Positions 1-10,567 of a stretch of 64,000 bases of DNA are shown in pieces. The stretch's first letter is position 1, and each line of letters begins with the position of its first letter. The DNA comes from Pampus argenteus. Lineage: Eukaryota; Chordata; Actinopteri; Scombriformes; Stromateidae. The stretch lies in assembly GCA_036937835.1 (NCBI GenBank), contig CM072876.1:4459001-4523000 (forward strand), read 5' to 3'. The notes beneath the pieces were generated by a model that saw only the letters and a program-made list of their open reading frames with translations, made no database searches and had not been told where the DNA came from. The position numbers were made by a program, and so were the translations under genes.

Positions 1-744
1 GTGTTACTATGGCAAAGTGCAACATCGGGGAATGCTGTTGATTTGTTAGTGAAGGTTGAGATCATATGTAGAAGTTTATTTTTCTTCACATTACAGGATG
101 TTTAAGAATATTTGGCTATCGTGAATATCATGTGCTTTGCTCACAGAGGCTGCTGTGTTTGTTTGAACTTATCTTAATCTTCTGCTGCCCTCTAGAGGTT
201 GGAGGGGCTTGCACCTCACACACAGTAACTATATATTTTAACACAGTTAAGTTTCAGATAGGGAAAATTCATACTTCGAGTACTTCATGTGTTCAATTTT
301 TGTCTCGACAGAATATTGGAATATCTAATATGGATTTGAAACAGCCTTAAGTGAGTGTTTGAGTGCAAACACAAGCATCTTTATGGGAGTCACGTAAAAA
401 ATAAATTGCTTATCTTGTAAAACAATCTACAGTTTGAAAGAAAAAAATATTGTATAATCAGCAAACAATATGTTGATTCATCTGCCATTAAGGATTGCAG
501 TTACTATAAAATATATAAAAAGCAACATAAAGTTGACAAGCAATCATTTGAGAAACTAAAGGACAATTTTAAAGTATTACCAAGTAATGTGACAAATGCA
601 TGGCGAAGAAAAAAAAAAAAAAGAAAATCAGTAGGATTACCAGCGCCAGAGAATGGCTTTAAGGCCTACTGAAGAGCTTTCTAATTAGTCTAATAAATCT
701 CACGTGGCAGGTCATGTTTCTCAGACGCTACAGGCCATCTGTAC
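1..744. other. Intron downstream of the LNS5 exon (partial)
   Basis: This is non-coding intron sequence. No EGF3 exon is present. It contains an A-run near 608-625 and a CTCF-like core on the minus strand at 181-200 (CTCTAGAGGGCAGCAG). I see nothing else specific. Confidence 0.8.
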
Positions 745-918
745 CTTCACAGCCGCGTTCAATCTGCCCGCTGCGGAAAAGGGCATCGTTGATGAGGTCT
801 GGCAGGCGTCCGTTGAGATCGACTGAGGCCAAGCAGCCCTGGAAACCCTCCCGAGAAACCACCAGCTTAGGGAGGTTCTGGTACATGTTGGGTCCCAGAC
901 CTCCGATGAACAGGTCGC
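745..918 (-). CDS. nrxn3: nrxn3 exon: C-terminal part of LNS5
   Basis: This 174-nt exon begins in phase 1 and ends in phase 1. The acceptor on the minus strand is CTCTCCCTTCAG; the donor is GAAG followed by GTACAG. It encodes the last strands of LNS5: FIGGLGPN, then NLPKLVVSREGFQGC, then VDLNGRLPDLINDAL, ending QIERGCE. The two cysteines (QGC and RGC) are the conserved LNS disulphide pair. The next expected exon, for EGF3, would follow below position 1. LINDALFRSGQIERGCE is closer to neurexin-3 than to neurexin-1 (which has LISDALFCNG). This is the last coding exon visible in the window. Confidence 0.96.
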
Positions 919-1365
919 CTGAAGGGAGAGGGCGAGGGAAGTAGAGGCAGATGAGTGTTTAAATTAATCGTTAAGACAGATTAAAAGCTGATTGATATTA
1001 GGCTAGCAAACACATATGCATACATAACGTGACTGGCTGCTGCTGTATTGCTCCTCAAAGTCATTTTTTTTGTCAGTGCATTTGGATAGCATCGTTCCAG
1101 ACCTCTGACCTCACTGAAAATTCATATGCAGAACTTTAATGAAAAAGTTTGAGTGCCCCTGACTTAATGTATTTTCAGTCTTTTTTTTTTTTTTTTTTTA
1201 AACTGTCATTTTTCATCTTTTGGCCTCGGGGAGGGTTTCAAGTCATTTCCAGTGAAAATTTCCTAATTTTTTAAATTTTAAATAAAGTTTAAAGGTAACT
1301 CCATACTTCAGGCACATCACCTTTTGGAGATGGCGTTCATCAGCTTTAAAGCAGATATGCGGTAC
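919..1365. other. Short intron between the LNS5 exons
   Basis: This 447-nt intron has a poly-T run at about 1181-1199 on the plus strand. I see no exon or element in it. Confidence 0.85.
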
Positions 1366-1556
1366 CTTTTAGATCGAGGTTCTTGGCTCCGTTGACGTTC
1401 TGGGTGACCGATTTTGAATCCACCTTCAGTGTGTGTACGTTGGAAGCATCTCGTGTGATGACCACGTTATGCCACTGGTTATCGTTCAGCGGGTTGTCAC
1501 TGTTCCCCTTCAACAGACTTGGGCCATTCCCCAGGTCGAATACATAGTGGATAAAC
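1366..1556 (-). CDS. nrxn3: nrxn3 exon: middle of LNS5
   Basis: This 191-nt exon has acceptor TTTCTCCCAG and donor AAAG followed by GTACCG. It enters in phase 2 and leaves in phase 1. It encodes FIHYVFDLGNGPSLLKG, the LNDNQWHNVVITRD strand and hairpin typical of LNS folds, and NGAKNLDLKG. The first residue formed across the junction is Gly followed by Phe, where mammalian neurexins usually have Tyr (YIHYVFDLGNG). The neighbouring exon junctions agree in phase on both sides, so the exon limits are firm. Mammalian NRXN3 shares GNSDxPLNDNQWHNVVITRD and GAKNLDLKGDL. Confidence 0.96.
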
Positions 1557-1925
1557 CTGGGAGAAAAGCGGCAGCACATGATCAAATTAGTGGCATGATG
1601 TGTGCGGCTGCAGTCTCCTCTTTTTATCATCCCAGACTAATTCATTTTAATGGGGGAAAAAACAAACGTATTGCTCTGACACTAATTATAGTTAAACTGA
1701 TAAAGACAATAATCATCATTACAGAACAATGATGTTTATTTGCCTACAAGCTTATGAAAGGTGAGACAGAGAGATCTGGGATGTGTAGTTTGGTCAGCAT
1801 CGTTAAATTATTACTACACCCACATCAGAGCTGCTACTTTAAATGTAATAATCCTCTCTGGACTGCAGCCATGGAATAAAACATCAACTTGTCATCATCA
1901 TCATCATCGTGCCCGAGCCGCTCAC
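1557..1925. other. Short intron within LNS5
   Basis: This 369-nt intron holds a short (CAT)n tract at about 1893-1908, just downstream of the donor on the minus strand. Nothing else is recognised. Confidence 0.85.
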
Positions 1926-2194
1926 CCTTTGACCAGTTCCACAGCGATGAAGTCGTTCCCGTCTCCGCTGTTGAAGATGATGAAGCCATCGGGCGAGGTG
2001 GTTTTGAACTGAAAGAAGAGGTGCATTGTGGTATAGGCCTGCAGAGTGGCCAAACCCAGGTAGCTGCCCTTGGTCTTGAAGGTCACCGGGTCGGCGATGA
2101 TGAATCGCATGCCGAAATGGGCGTTGAGCTCGCAGAAGTCGATGTCCCCGTTCTTGCACATGTCGATGTACTGCATGCCGTTGAACTTAAGGCT
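1926..2194 (-). CDS. nrxn3: nrxn3 exon: end of LNS4 and N-terminal half of LNS5
   Basis: This 269-nt exon starts in phase 0 (acceptor TTTCACCCCAG) and ends in phase 2 (donor AAAGG followed by GTGAGC). It encodes SLKFNGMQYIDMCKNGDID, the C-terminal edge of LNS4 with its cysteines. LNS5 follows, starting at IIADPVTFKTKGSYLGLATL and running through HLFFQFKTTSPDGFIIF to GDGNDFIAVELVKG. TTSPDGFI and FIAVELVKG are neurexin-3-like (neurexin-1 has TTSLDGLI and FIVVELVKG). It lies only 167 nt from the preceding exon, part of the compact 3' exon cluster of this region. Confidence 0.97.
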
Positions 2195-2361
2195 CTGGGG
2201 TGAAAGAGTTGGTGAGAGGTTATATGTCTTGGTGTGATAAAATAATGCACACATATAGTCTCATATACATGTCATTCTCACACATACTTTGAGGTTATCA
2301 GTGATCGCCATTTACTTAAAATTATGAATCTGTCGCATCATGATTGTATCGCACTTTATAC

Positions 2362-2474
2362 CTGAAGGTGCCCTATGAAGGAGGAGGGAGCCGAGGAGAC
2401 AAAGCGCCTCTCGGTCAAGATCCCCGTCTCCACATTGTTGAACTCGAGACGGGTGTGATCGCCTGCCATCTGAC
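2362..2474 (-). CDS. nrxn3: nrxn3 exon: LNS4, strands after SS3
   Basis: This 113-nt exon enters in phase 1 (acceptor TTCCATTTCAG) and ends in phase 0 (CTTCAG followed by GTATAA). With the G from the previous exon it reads GQMAGDHTRLEFNNVETG and then ILTERRFVSSAPSSFIGHLQ. This is the LNS4 region that packs against the SS3 loop and leads into the conserved SFIGHLQSL strand continued by the next exon. Mammalian NRXN3 has the similar GTMVGDHTRLEFHNIETG here. A second AG lies 5 nt inside the exon; its use would shift the frame, so I chose the upstream AG. Confidence 0.95.
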
Positions 2475-2762
2475 CTGAAATGGAAACAGAGATGGGCATA
2501 GGAGAAGAAGGCAAGAGATGAAGGTGTGGATGAGGAGGAATAACACTGCAACGTTACCTTTACCTTTACCACAGTTTCACTTTGTGTCATGCTGACATAA
2601 TAATCCTAATAAATGTTGACTAAGTCTCAAAGAAACTCTCGTTAAATCACGCCGTCAACAATTTCCAATACTGTGGATAATTAATGCTAGAAATAATCAA
2701 TATATCATCATACATATCATGAATATTGTAAATAGCAGGTAAATGGTTCATGAGAAAAATAC

Positions 2763-2882
2763 CTTCAGCCATGTCGTTATCCACAGTAAGTTTGAAGTGT
2801 TTACCGCGGCGGACCACTCGCACCGAGTGCCATTCATTGTTGTTGAGCTTTTGTCCGGCATAAAGAACCTCGGGGCCTTTGC
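2763..2882 (-). CDS. nrxn3: nrxn3 exon: LNS4, immediately after SS3
   Basis: This 120-nt exon is phase 1 at both ends. Its acceptor has a good pyrimidine tract ending CTCCTCCTCAG; the donor is GAAG followed by GTATTT. It encodes GKGPEVLYAGQKLNNNEWHS, then VRVVRRGKHFKLTVDNDMAE. The NEWHxVRVVRRGK block is a hallmark of neurexin LNS4, and YAGQKLN is the neurexin-3 form. The same phase at both ends lets the SS3 microexon upstream be included or skipped without disturbing the frame: the junction gives Leu-Gly-Lys-Gly-Pro when skipped. Confidence 0.96.
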
Positions 2883-4284
2883 CTGAGGAGGAGGGTTAGT
2901 TAGTCAAGGGACGAGGAGGGAGGCACAAGAAGAAAAAAACAAAGCTGTGTTTTCTACAACATGTGACGCACCGACCATTTTTAGGTCTTTATCCTTCAGA
3001 GGAAAATAATACAGCCAATACGCTGACATGGATATTTGCTGTTACTCATTCGAGGACTCCAAATATATGTTTCAATACAGTGTAACTGCTCATCTCATGT
3101 GTACTTTAATTGTGATTTTATGTGTAGTGCATGTATAGAGAAGAGCGTATTACCACTGCTAACCACTAGAGGGAAATCCTGCCCCACTGCAACACAGTTT
3201 GTCATTCAGACTCATGACTCTTGCAGAATATGGAGCACAGGTTTTAAATCCAAAAAATGAGTCGGTTCAAGTCATTTATAGACCAGAATTTTGATTTGGT
3301 TACTCGTCCCAAAGACGAAAACATGTGTGCTGTATAGAAGGTACCATAAATCACCAAATGTCACCAAGCATTTGGATATTTTGGATTTTGGACACATATT
3401 CAAACAGGTCTACTGCTATGTGATGTTCAGACATTTAAATGTTTTTTCTTTCTTTTTTTTTTCCCACCTTGTGGCTCGTTTCCCGGCTACTGTTTAATCC
3501 TGTGATCAGCGGTATGTTACAGATGTCTATTTGGTTAATTCAAGAGCAAATTTGGCTCAACGTGATTATAAGTGTAACATTAATATTTACAGAGTAAAAT
3601 CTGTCTCATTCGAACAAAATCAATTTGCAGTGACACTGTGCAAATATGAATCAATTAAATCCTGAATCAACAGCCGTCGTGTCGCTTACAGTTTGAACTA
3701 AGCAGCGTGCGTGCGTGTGTGTGTGTGTGTGTGTGTGTGTTTCTGCACATGCATGCGTCTTAATCTTGTTCTCCTTCTACAAGACTTTGGGGGGTCCTTT
3801 TCATGAGTAAGAGCATATCTGCTAACACCTTCTGTACGTCACATTATAAGGCCTGTATATAAAATAAGGAGGGCTAAAATGAAGCAAGAAAACAAAACAA
3901 GGGAAACACGCAGCTATATATTAACGTGTAGCTGCAAACTATATACATATATACATATATATATAAATATATATATAGCCCATAGAGTCTGAAAAAGCAA
4001 ATGTTCAGTGAGTAGCTATAGGCATACTGGGAAAGATTAAGAACGAGTTGCCTGAATTCATTTGAAAAATAGGCTATTTAAAATATATAGAGAACATTAA
4101 GTCAGATTTGCATAACTTTGATCTCTGGCTATTACTTCCCCCCCACCCCCCTCTCTTATCTGAGAAATCCTCTTATCAGTCCCCCGCATTCACACACATC
4201 CCTGCCCCCTACATAACTAGCACACAGGCTATAATAAAACACTGATTGAAGGAAGAAGGCTCCAGAAGAAGAATGTTGACTTAC
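2883..4284. other. Intron between SS3 microexon and LNS4 exon
   Basis: This 1.4 kb intron contains a (TG)n microsatellite at 3715-3740, AT-rich simple sequence at 3940-3983, a CTCF-like core (CCACTAGAGGGA, 3173-3184) and C-runs at 4138-4150 that read as G-runs in the transcript. No further exon was found. Confidence 0.75.
3748..3756 (-). promoter_or_regulatory. Candidate RBFOX site downstream of SS3 microexon
   Basis: The minus strand reads GCATGCATG, two overlapping GCAUG motifs in the transcript, one of them the full UGCAUG. It lies 528 nt downstream of the microexon donor. RBFOX proteins bind (U)GCAUG and usually promote inclusion when downstream of an exon. The function here is inferred only. 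Confidence 0.4.
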
Positions 4285-4311
4285 TGGTGTTACAGTTTAT
4301 CCTGACACAGT
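4285..4311 (-). CDS. nrxn3: nrxn3 SS3 alternative microexon (27 nt)
   Basis: This is a 27-nt cassette. The minus strand shows CCCCATCTAG directly before it and GTAAGTC directly after. With the shared phase-1 bases it inserts DCVRINCNTS between VNL and KGPE of LNS4. This matches the neurexin SS3 insert, known as DCIRINCNSS in other neurexins. The exon is phase 1 on both sides, so skipping keeps the frame. The insert carries an N-T-S glycosylation sequon and two cysteines. Downstream on the transcribed strand, G-runs at 4150-4138 and a GCAUG doublet near 3750 are plausible splicing control elements. Confidence 0.95.
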
Positions 4312-5074
4312 CTAGATGGGGAGGGGAGAATAAGTGACAGATGAAATCGCATCCTTCAAGGTTACAGCTGCAGACATCCAAGAGCAAGAAAGAGCCACCT
4401 TCTGGGGACGGTCACATGACGCCAGCGGCCGTTATAGCCTGGTTGGCTACTCGTTAGTCAGTGTTACTGTGTATTGATACTGGAAATCCAATTTAATTCC
4501 AATCCAATTCTTTTCTGCGCTCATGTGATAGCCAATGATGATGTACAAATACTGATCACGATTTCTTTGGTTCAATTTGATCAAACTTTTATATTATTAT
4601 TATTATCGGCGTGTTAATAGTCTAGCAGTGGAGCCACAATGTTGCGCTCGTTGCCAAATACATAACAACACAACAACAAAGCTTCATATGTCTCTTTATA
4701 AAGCATTATAGAGTATTGAACCTGCGTTTGGCAGGTGCAGATTGAAATCCATGTGACCAGGCTGGTCATGTGCCGTCAACCGCAACAGAAAAGTGGGAGC
4801 AAACAGCCTCGAGCCACGCAGCACCAACACCATACAGAGGCCAGATAGCCCCTCTCTGAGTTTAATGCGTGTCATGGGATAAAATAGGGCTCTATGAATT
4901 AAATATAGTTATGTTAGAATTAGTTTTTTTTTTGTGTGTGTGCTTACGAAAAGACCACAGTGCATAATAAAAACATGAAAAGTGGGCTACAGATGTTCCA
5001 TGTTTTCAGCAGCTGCGGTATAGAACATTGCATTCTATAATAAATGACATTTAGACATGTTCTATGCACACATT

Positions 5075-5278
5075 AGGTTCTGTGTAGAGAGTATTTATTC
5101 TAAGATCCGCTGGTGTAAAGTCTTGCACTTAAATGCACCACTCGTGCCACCATCTGCAGGCGCGCTGGGTGCTGTGGCATCGGGCTGTTTGTCAGACGGG
5201 CCGCAGGCTCGGGGCCTTTGAAGGGGTGAGTGCCATCTTTGAACAAGGCATGGTGGATGCCAGCGAGACCAAGGGTCA
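5075..5278 (-). other. Possible alternative last exon inside the LNS4 intron (hypothetical)
   Basis: This is a GC-rich block in an AT-rich intron between the LNS4 exon at 6090-5887 and the SS3 microexon. On the minus strand it has an exon-like acceptor (TTTCTCTCTGTCCATTAG), then a 59-codon frame that matches the phase of the upstream exon exactly. The frame begins VTLGLAGIHHALFKDG and stops at TAG (5103-5101). The stop is directly followed by AATAAA (5099-5094) and, about 20 nt on, a GT-rich stretch. If used, it would truncate the protein after VNL of LNS4. I know of no family match for the peptide, and this may be a chance frame or a decayed insertion. Confidence 0.25.
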
Positions 5279-5886
5279 CTAATGGACAGAGAGAAACATG
5301 AACCTACTATCATGAGGAAAAAAATAAAATAAATAAATAATAGATCACAGGAACAGACCCACACGATAAGAATGCAAGCTATTAATGCAACTAAACGCTA
5401 AAACGGACGCTTACCTGCAGCTTTGAATAGATGGCAGAAGATAATCTAAGACGTTGCTGTGTGAATAATGCATGTTTGGGAACAGTGCTATCTATTGGAA
5501 GTCATTGGAGAAGTGAAATGCTATGGCGTTAGAAACATCTATGTGTACGTAATAATGAAAGTGACTCAAATGATATATGATCTGTTCAAAAGATGTGCTG
5601 CAGAGCATGAATTTGAATTTGTTAAGTGTTAGATTGATGGATATAAAAAATCTACAAAGACGTGTAAGCATCAAGGCAGAAAAAAACACAAAAAAACCCC
5701 AAAACAAAACCAAAACCAAACCAAACGTACAGTCCAAGCAAGTCAAAAACAAGACATGCAACTACAAAGACAAACTACAAAAAACAGGTTTAGTATATGT
5801 TAGGTCTGATATCCGGTCTGGACAGAGAAAAAGAAAAAAAAACACAAAAAAGTAAGGCCTCCCCCAGAACTCGGTTTATACGATAC

Positions 5887-6090
5887 CTAAGTTGACCGTC
5901 AGTTTGACCCTCCCGCTGTCCAGCTCCAGTCTCAGCGTGTCCGCCGACTCGCGGGACGTGGCGGCCATGAGCAGACCGAAAGCTCTCTGGGACATGAAGC
6001 GAAGGGAGACGTCCTCGGCCTCTGTGTGCATGACGTTCGGTATCACGACCTTCATGTACATGCTGCCGTCGTAAGACAGGATCGATGCCT
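5887..6090 (-). CDS. nrxn3: nrxn3 exon: N-terminal half of LNS4
   Basis: This 204-nt exon is phase 1 at both ends, with acceptor CTTCTTCACCACAG and donor TTAG followed by GTATCG. It completes the Glu after EGF2 and encodes ASILSYDGSMYMKVVIPN, then VMHTEAEDVSLRFMSQRAFG, then SADTLRLELDSGRVKLTVNL. SILSYDGSMYMK and FMSQRA are neurexin-3 features (neurexin-1 has TVLSYDGSMFMK and FRSQRA). Its 3' boundary is the SS3 site: the message continues either to the 27-nt microexon or directly to the KGPE exon. An 18.2 kb intron separates it from the EGF2 exon. Confidence 0.97.
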
Positions 6091-7109
6091 CTGTGGTGAA
6101 GAAGAGGAGACGGAAAGGTTTGATTTCCGAGTACCATTTTATTGCATTTTCATGTATGTGGAACAAATATAGGGGAATATGGGGTAAGAGTGGGTGTGGC
6201 CCTGCTGTCTGTGTTTTTGCTATGAAAGCTAATACACACACAATCCAGTTTAAAATTAGAACATGTATGCATGTCCCCTAAGTTTTTATCAATGGGGAAA
6301 CACACACTCTTACATGTCCCACATGCCTGGTTGCAGCTGTATTCATCATCCATGAAGTGACAGGCGAGTGTCTGGGAGCTCAGGCTGTGATGCCCACACA
6401 CACACACACACGCGCTGCTCAGTGTGCAGAAAATTAAATCATCATGTCGCTTTCTCCCCTCCCTGGCAACGTCCCTCTTAAAAATGTCTTTTGTTAACGT
6501 CTTTACTCTAGTCGTGAAAATGCTAGAGATATGACTGTACTACCAACGCCGTGCAAAAACTTTGCCCTCACCCACGCTGACACACTGAGCAACACAAACT
6601 GTTGTGTAGTTATCAAGAGACAATAAGAGACAAACGGATCATGCAGCTGCACCAGGCTGCTCTGTTCCCTTCTTTACGAGTATGAAAAGGAGTGCGGTGA
6701 AGGAAGAGGAAGACTGTCAGCAGACTGGAAGCCTCTCGGGGGAGAGAGACAGATTAAAAAGGGTATCCAACCATGAAATACCTGTTTTGACACCTCAGCT
6801 CTTAAAAAGGGGGGGAAAAAAATAGCCTTCTGGTCTGAGAAATTCACCATCATTTGGCTGCATCGAGGGAAATGCTGAAGCTGTAGGAGAGGAGCATCAC
6901 ACATGAAGAGAAGTGCTGTATATGGAAGTGATGCTGCATATTATTTTAATGTTTTTTTATTTATTTATTTTATATGGGGGGGAGGGTCTACTAAATAAAG
7001 TGTCAAGTCAATTTCTGAGGAAAAAAATGTTTAGCCTTGCAAACAGTAATGCCTTATAAGTAATATTGGATTTTGCTTCAACTTAAATGTCAAAGTTCAT
7101 GTGATATGC

Positions 7110-7112
<3 letters not shown>

Positions 7113-7144
<32 letters not shown>
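7113..7144. repeat. (AT)n microsatellite
   Basis: Uninterrupted alternating A/T of about 32 bp in intron sequence. Confidence 0.95.
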
Positions 7145-7147
<3 letters not shown>

Positions 7148-8614
7148 CAGTGTGGAATCACTGAACCATTCACTTCACCAAGCAATGACCTGCTGTAAAA
7201 ATGCTACATTAGCCCGTGTTGCTTTTAGGGCAGTTGTAAAATCCATTCTATGAACAAGCTGTCGTCTGTGTGGGTACAGTAGCCTGGAGTGTAATGAAAC
7301 CTTGGCTCACCATTGTTCTACTCAATTTGAAATTACACCGTCTCTCTCTCTCTCTTTGTGCCTCCTTCACTCTCGTGTACACACACACAGACACACACAC
7401 ACACATCAAACATCCACACATGCATGCACATCAGCTAGTCCAGAGACGAATCTCCTAACTGAGAGCGGCATGTATTGATTTGTGAGCCAAGTCAGGTCCC
7501 AGTCTCACGCTAGAGGAATAAAAAAATGTGGTGAGTCAATCTGCAGCTCAGAAAACTCACACAGACAAGGAAGGGTGCAGAAAAACACCGTCTGAAACAA
7601 ACTGCGACGTCCACTCTGGAGTTGAAGCAGACTTGGCATTGTGCCCCGTGGTAAAACTATTTCTGAAAATTGATTTCAATGTTCAACTATGAGAATTTGA
7701 CATTGAAACTCCATTAAAACATCATCACTTTTCAGGGAAAAGTAGTCCCCATCATGTCTCAGTGCCATCGATCAATCTCAGTTGGGATCGTCTCTGTTGT
7801 AGTCAAATGGCTTATTATTGTCTGAAAGAGGAAAAAAGGGGGAAGCTTTTTGTTTTTCTACCGCAGTTTGAGATATTTTATTCCTACAGCATGTCTACTC
7901 TCCGTTTTGATTGGCGGGAAACCAAGACAGGTTTATTTTGAAGGAGTCCACATGGTTCATTTAGAAGCACAGAGGGTTAAGGGTTCAAGAATAAAGAGAT
8001 ATCTCTCTGGATAACCGGCCAGGAGTAACTTATGGTATAACTATAACAAGAAACAGTAATAAAATATATTTAAAAAAACCAACAAAACAGAAGTGAAACT
8101 TAAATTTCCCTTTAAAGTAGCTTGAAGACTTTCAGAATGTCAAGTGGTTTTTGTTATCATTATTATTATTTTTTTATTTAACTTTAAGTTTTCACACAGT
8201 AAAGTTGCAAAGCTTAGTCACAGTTGCCAAGGCGACGTTAGAGCTGTAAAAAGGACTGAAAGCACGCAGTTAATTCAAACATCGATATACATCTGAATTA
8301 AACATCAGGTTCCGCAAAAGAGTGAAGCCTGCTGCTGTGATTATAGTCATTCATACCCGGTGTAAAGCTAATAACGGGCCTCAGCAAGACATTGCAGGTG
8401 ATTGCACTCAATGCATCCACAGTGCGCATGTGTGTGTGTGTGTGTGTGTTTAGTGCTGTATTCATGCACAGCAAGACATGTGCACAAACACAACACAACA
8501 CAGTGGCACAGTTGCAGCTACAGTGAGTGCTGCTCTCTTGGTATTTCATAAAAGAGAGATCAGCAACAGCGAGGATGTCATTTCAGATGCTAATTAACCT
8601 GCTACTTGTCAGTC

Positions 8615-8650
<36 letters not shown>

Positions 8651-9054
8651 CATGTATGTGTGTTTTCCAGCGAGTCCCACACTTTACATAATTGGCAGTC
8701 CAATTGAAGCAGAAGATGGAGGAGGAGGAGGAAGAGGAAAGCTATTAAGTGAGAAGCTTCACAGATATTTGGGGGTATAAATGCGGGAGTGCGCTGGTCA
8801 AATCTCTTCAGCACAAACACAAATATAAACACACACACACACACACACTTTAGTCCTGTTTAAACTCTAAATTCGGTTTTTTATCTCCGTCTGAGCTCCC
8901 ATTCTTCATTTGCCTCAGCGGTAACTGTGAAGGATTATCTAATCTTTTTTTCCCCCCTAACAGAGTGACAAGTCTTTGTTTTGATAAACAAACCAACAAG
9001 GGCTTTGACTGTCATTGTGGTGTTTTATATGAATGCCTGTCAACCCTTCTCCCA

Positions 9055-9097
<43 letters not shown>

Positions 9098-9401
9098 ACA
9101 CACAAACGCACACACATTTCAAGGTCTGCTGTCAACAATGTTTAAAGTTCAAAAATCGTATCCTCATCCCGACAGTAAGGATAAGGACATCGATAAAGAA
9201 TCTTACAGGCACTAAGTGTGCCTTAGTCTGCTTTTGTGTGTATATATACAGTGTGTGTGTGTGTGTGTGTGTGTGTGTTGTACAGGGTTTGTGGACAAAG
9301 TGTACACACACTGAGGCAGGAGGAAATGCCTGGCTCGACAAAACAGGCTCTCGGCTGTGGACGTTATCCACAGTAATCCTCACCACGTGATTCACTCTGG
9401 T

Positions 9402-9402
<1 letters not shown>

Positions 9403-9455
<53 letters not shown>
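9403..9455. repeat. (AC)n microsatellite
   Basis: Uninterrupted AC dinucleotide run of about 53 bp. Confidence 0.97.
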
Positions 9456-9457
<2 letters not shown>

Positions 9458-10104
9458 AACATCAGAACAACCAAAAATATCCAACAGACGACACTGTACA
9501 GTTAAAGGCATACTCTAGTCTAATCCAAGCCCCCTGTGAGAGAAAACCACTTATTTCACAACATACACCAGGGAGCAATACATTTTGAATACGTGGGGGT
9601 CAAATTTAAAACCCACATGCATTAGAAAGGAAATAATAGTAGTCTTGTGCAATAATAAAAATCAAATTCACACCTCCACAGATCTTCATTTATTTATTAT
9701 TACTGTGCGTAGATTGTTTATTCAATCTGTAATAGTGAATGATGAAATTTCTGTGAAGCTGTGGGACTTCAATCCCCCCTCATTCCTGTGTAAGTTTGCT
9801 GTTAGTAAGTATGGCTGACAGGGCGGGAGGCAGTATTTGTATGCCCCCCCCCCAAAAAACAAAATGACCTTAAAATATCTCTGAGGGTTTAAACAGAGCT
9901 GCTGATTGCTTCGACTAGCGCTGACATGAATGAATTTTAATGCTAGTTTTCAAAGTCAAAATTTGCAATGTCAAAATTTACGTTTCCCATGTTGTGTTTT
10001 GTGGAAAAATAACTTAAGATAAAAGCAAAAAAAAAAAATATGATTTTTTTGCCACTTGAGGTCAAAAGACGTTAACAAAAAGCTAAAAAAAACACCCGTC
10101 AGAA

Positions 10105-10567
10105 CAATGTTATGACTAATATGTTAGCAACTAGCCAGAATGGCTTTAAAAACACAGTGCTCATTACGTTTTACGGCTAACGTGTTAGCACATAGCCAGA
10201 ACATCTTAAGAAACACAGTGCTTATAATGTTTTTATGGCTAACGTGTTAGCAACTAGCCAGAACAACTTAAAAACACAGTGCTTATAATGTTTTTATGGC
10301 TAACGTGTTAGCAACTAGCCAGAACAACTTAAAAACACATTGCTCATAATGTTTTATGGCTAACGTGTTAGCAACTATCCAGAACAACTTTAAAAACACA
10401 GTGCTCACAACGTATTACGGCTAACATGTTAGCAACTAGCCAGAACAAAAACACAGTGCTTATAATGTTTTTATGGCTAACGTGTTAGCAACTAGCCAGA
10501 ACAACTTAAAAACACAGTGCTCACAACGTATTACGGCTAACATGTTAGCAACTAGCCAGAACAGCTT
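10105..10567. repeat. Minisatellite, about 60-bp unit, about 8 copies
   Basis: About eight imperfect tandem copies. The unit contains GGCTAACGTGTTAGCAACTA, then GCCAGAACAACTTAAAAACA, then CAGTGCTCATAATGTTTTAT. Copies end at roughly 60-bp steps (GTTAGCA near 10122, 10182, 10243, 10305, 10366, 10426, 10485 and 10546). One copy (near 10440-10460) has lost about 5 bp. Each full unit carries the perfect dyad GCTAACGTGTTAGC or a one-base variant. Variants are mixed along the array, which suggests duplication and conversion. Confidence 0.92.

Larger units (their letters stand above)
6091..10104. other. 18.2 kb intron, 3' part
   Basis: No exon is recognised here. Simple repeats are (TA)n at 7113-7144, (TG)n at 8429-8449 and 8619-8649, (CA)n at 9056-9117, (TG)n at 9251-9279 and (CA)n at 9403-9455. 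The open frames here are largely translations of these repeats. Confidence 0.8.

Noticed and set aside
5790..6137. Alternative minus-strand frame overlapping the LNS4 exon
   Set aside because: It is a shadow of the neurexin exon in another frame; only the frame encoding SYDGSMYMK matches the family.
8965..9452. Open frames of 60-141 codons rich in Thr-His or Cys-Val
   Set aside because: They are translations of (CA)n/(TG)n microsatellites, as are the similar frames near 11995, 45385, 49191, 51700-52000 and 61181.
10105..10567. CRISPR-like array
   Set aside because: The whole unit of about 60 bp repeats, with no unique spacers between short repeats. The host is a vertebrate. It is a minisatellite.
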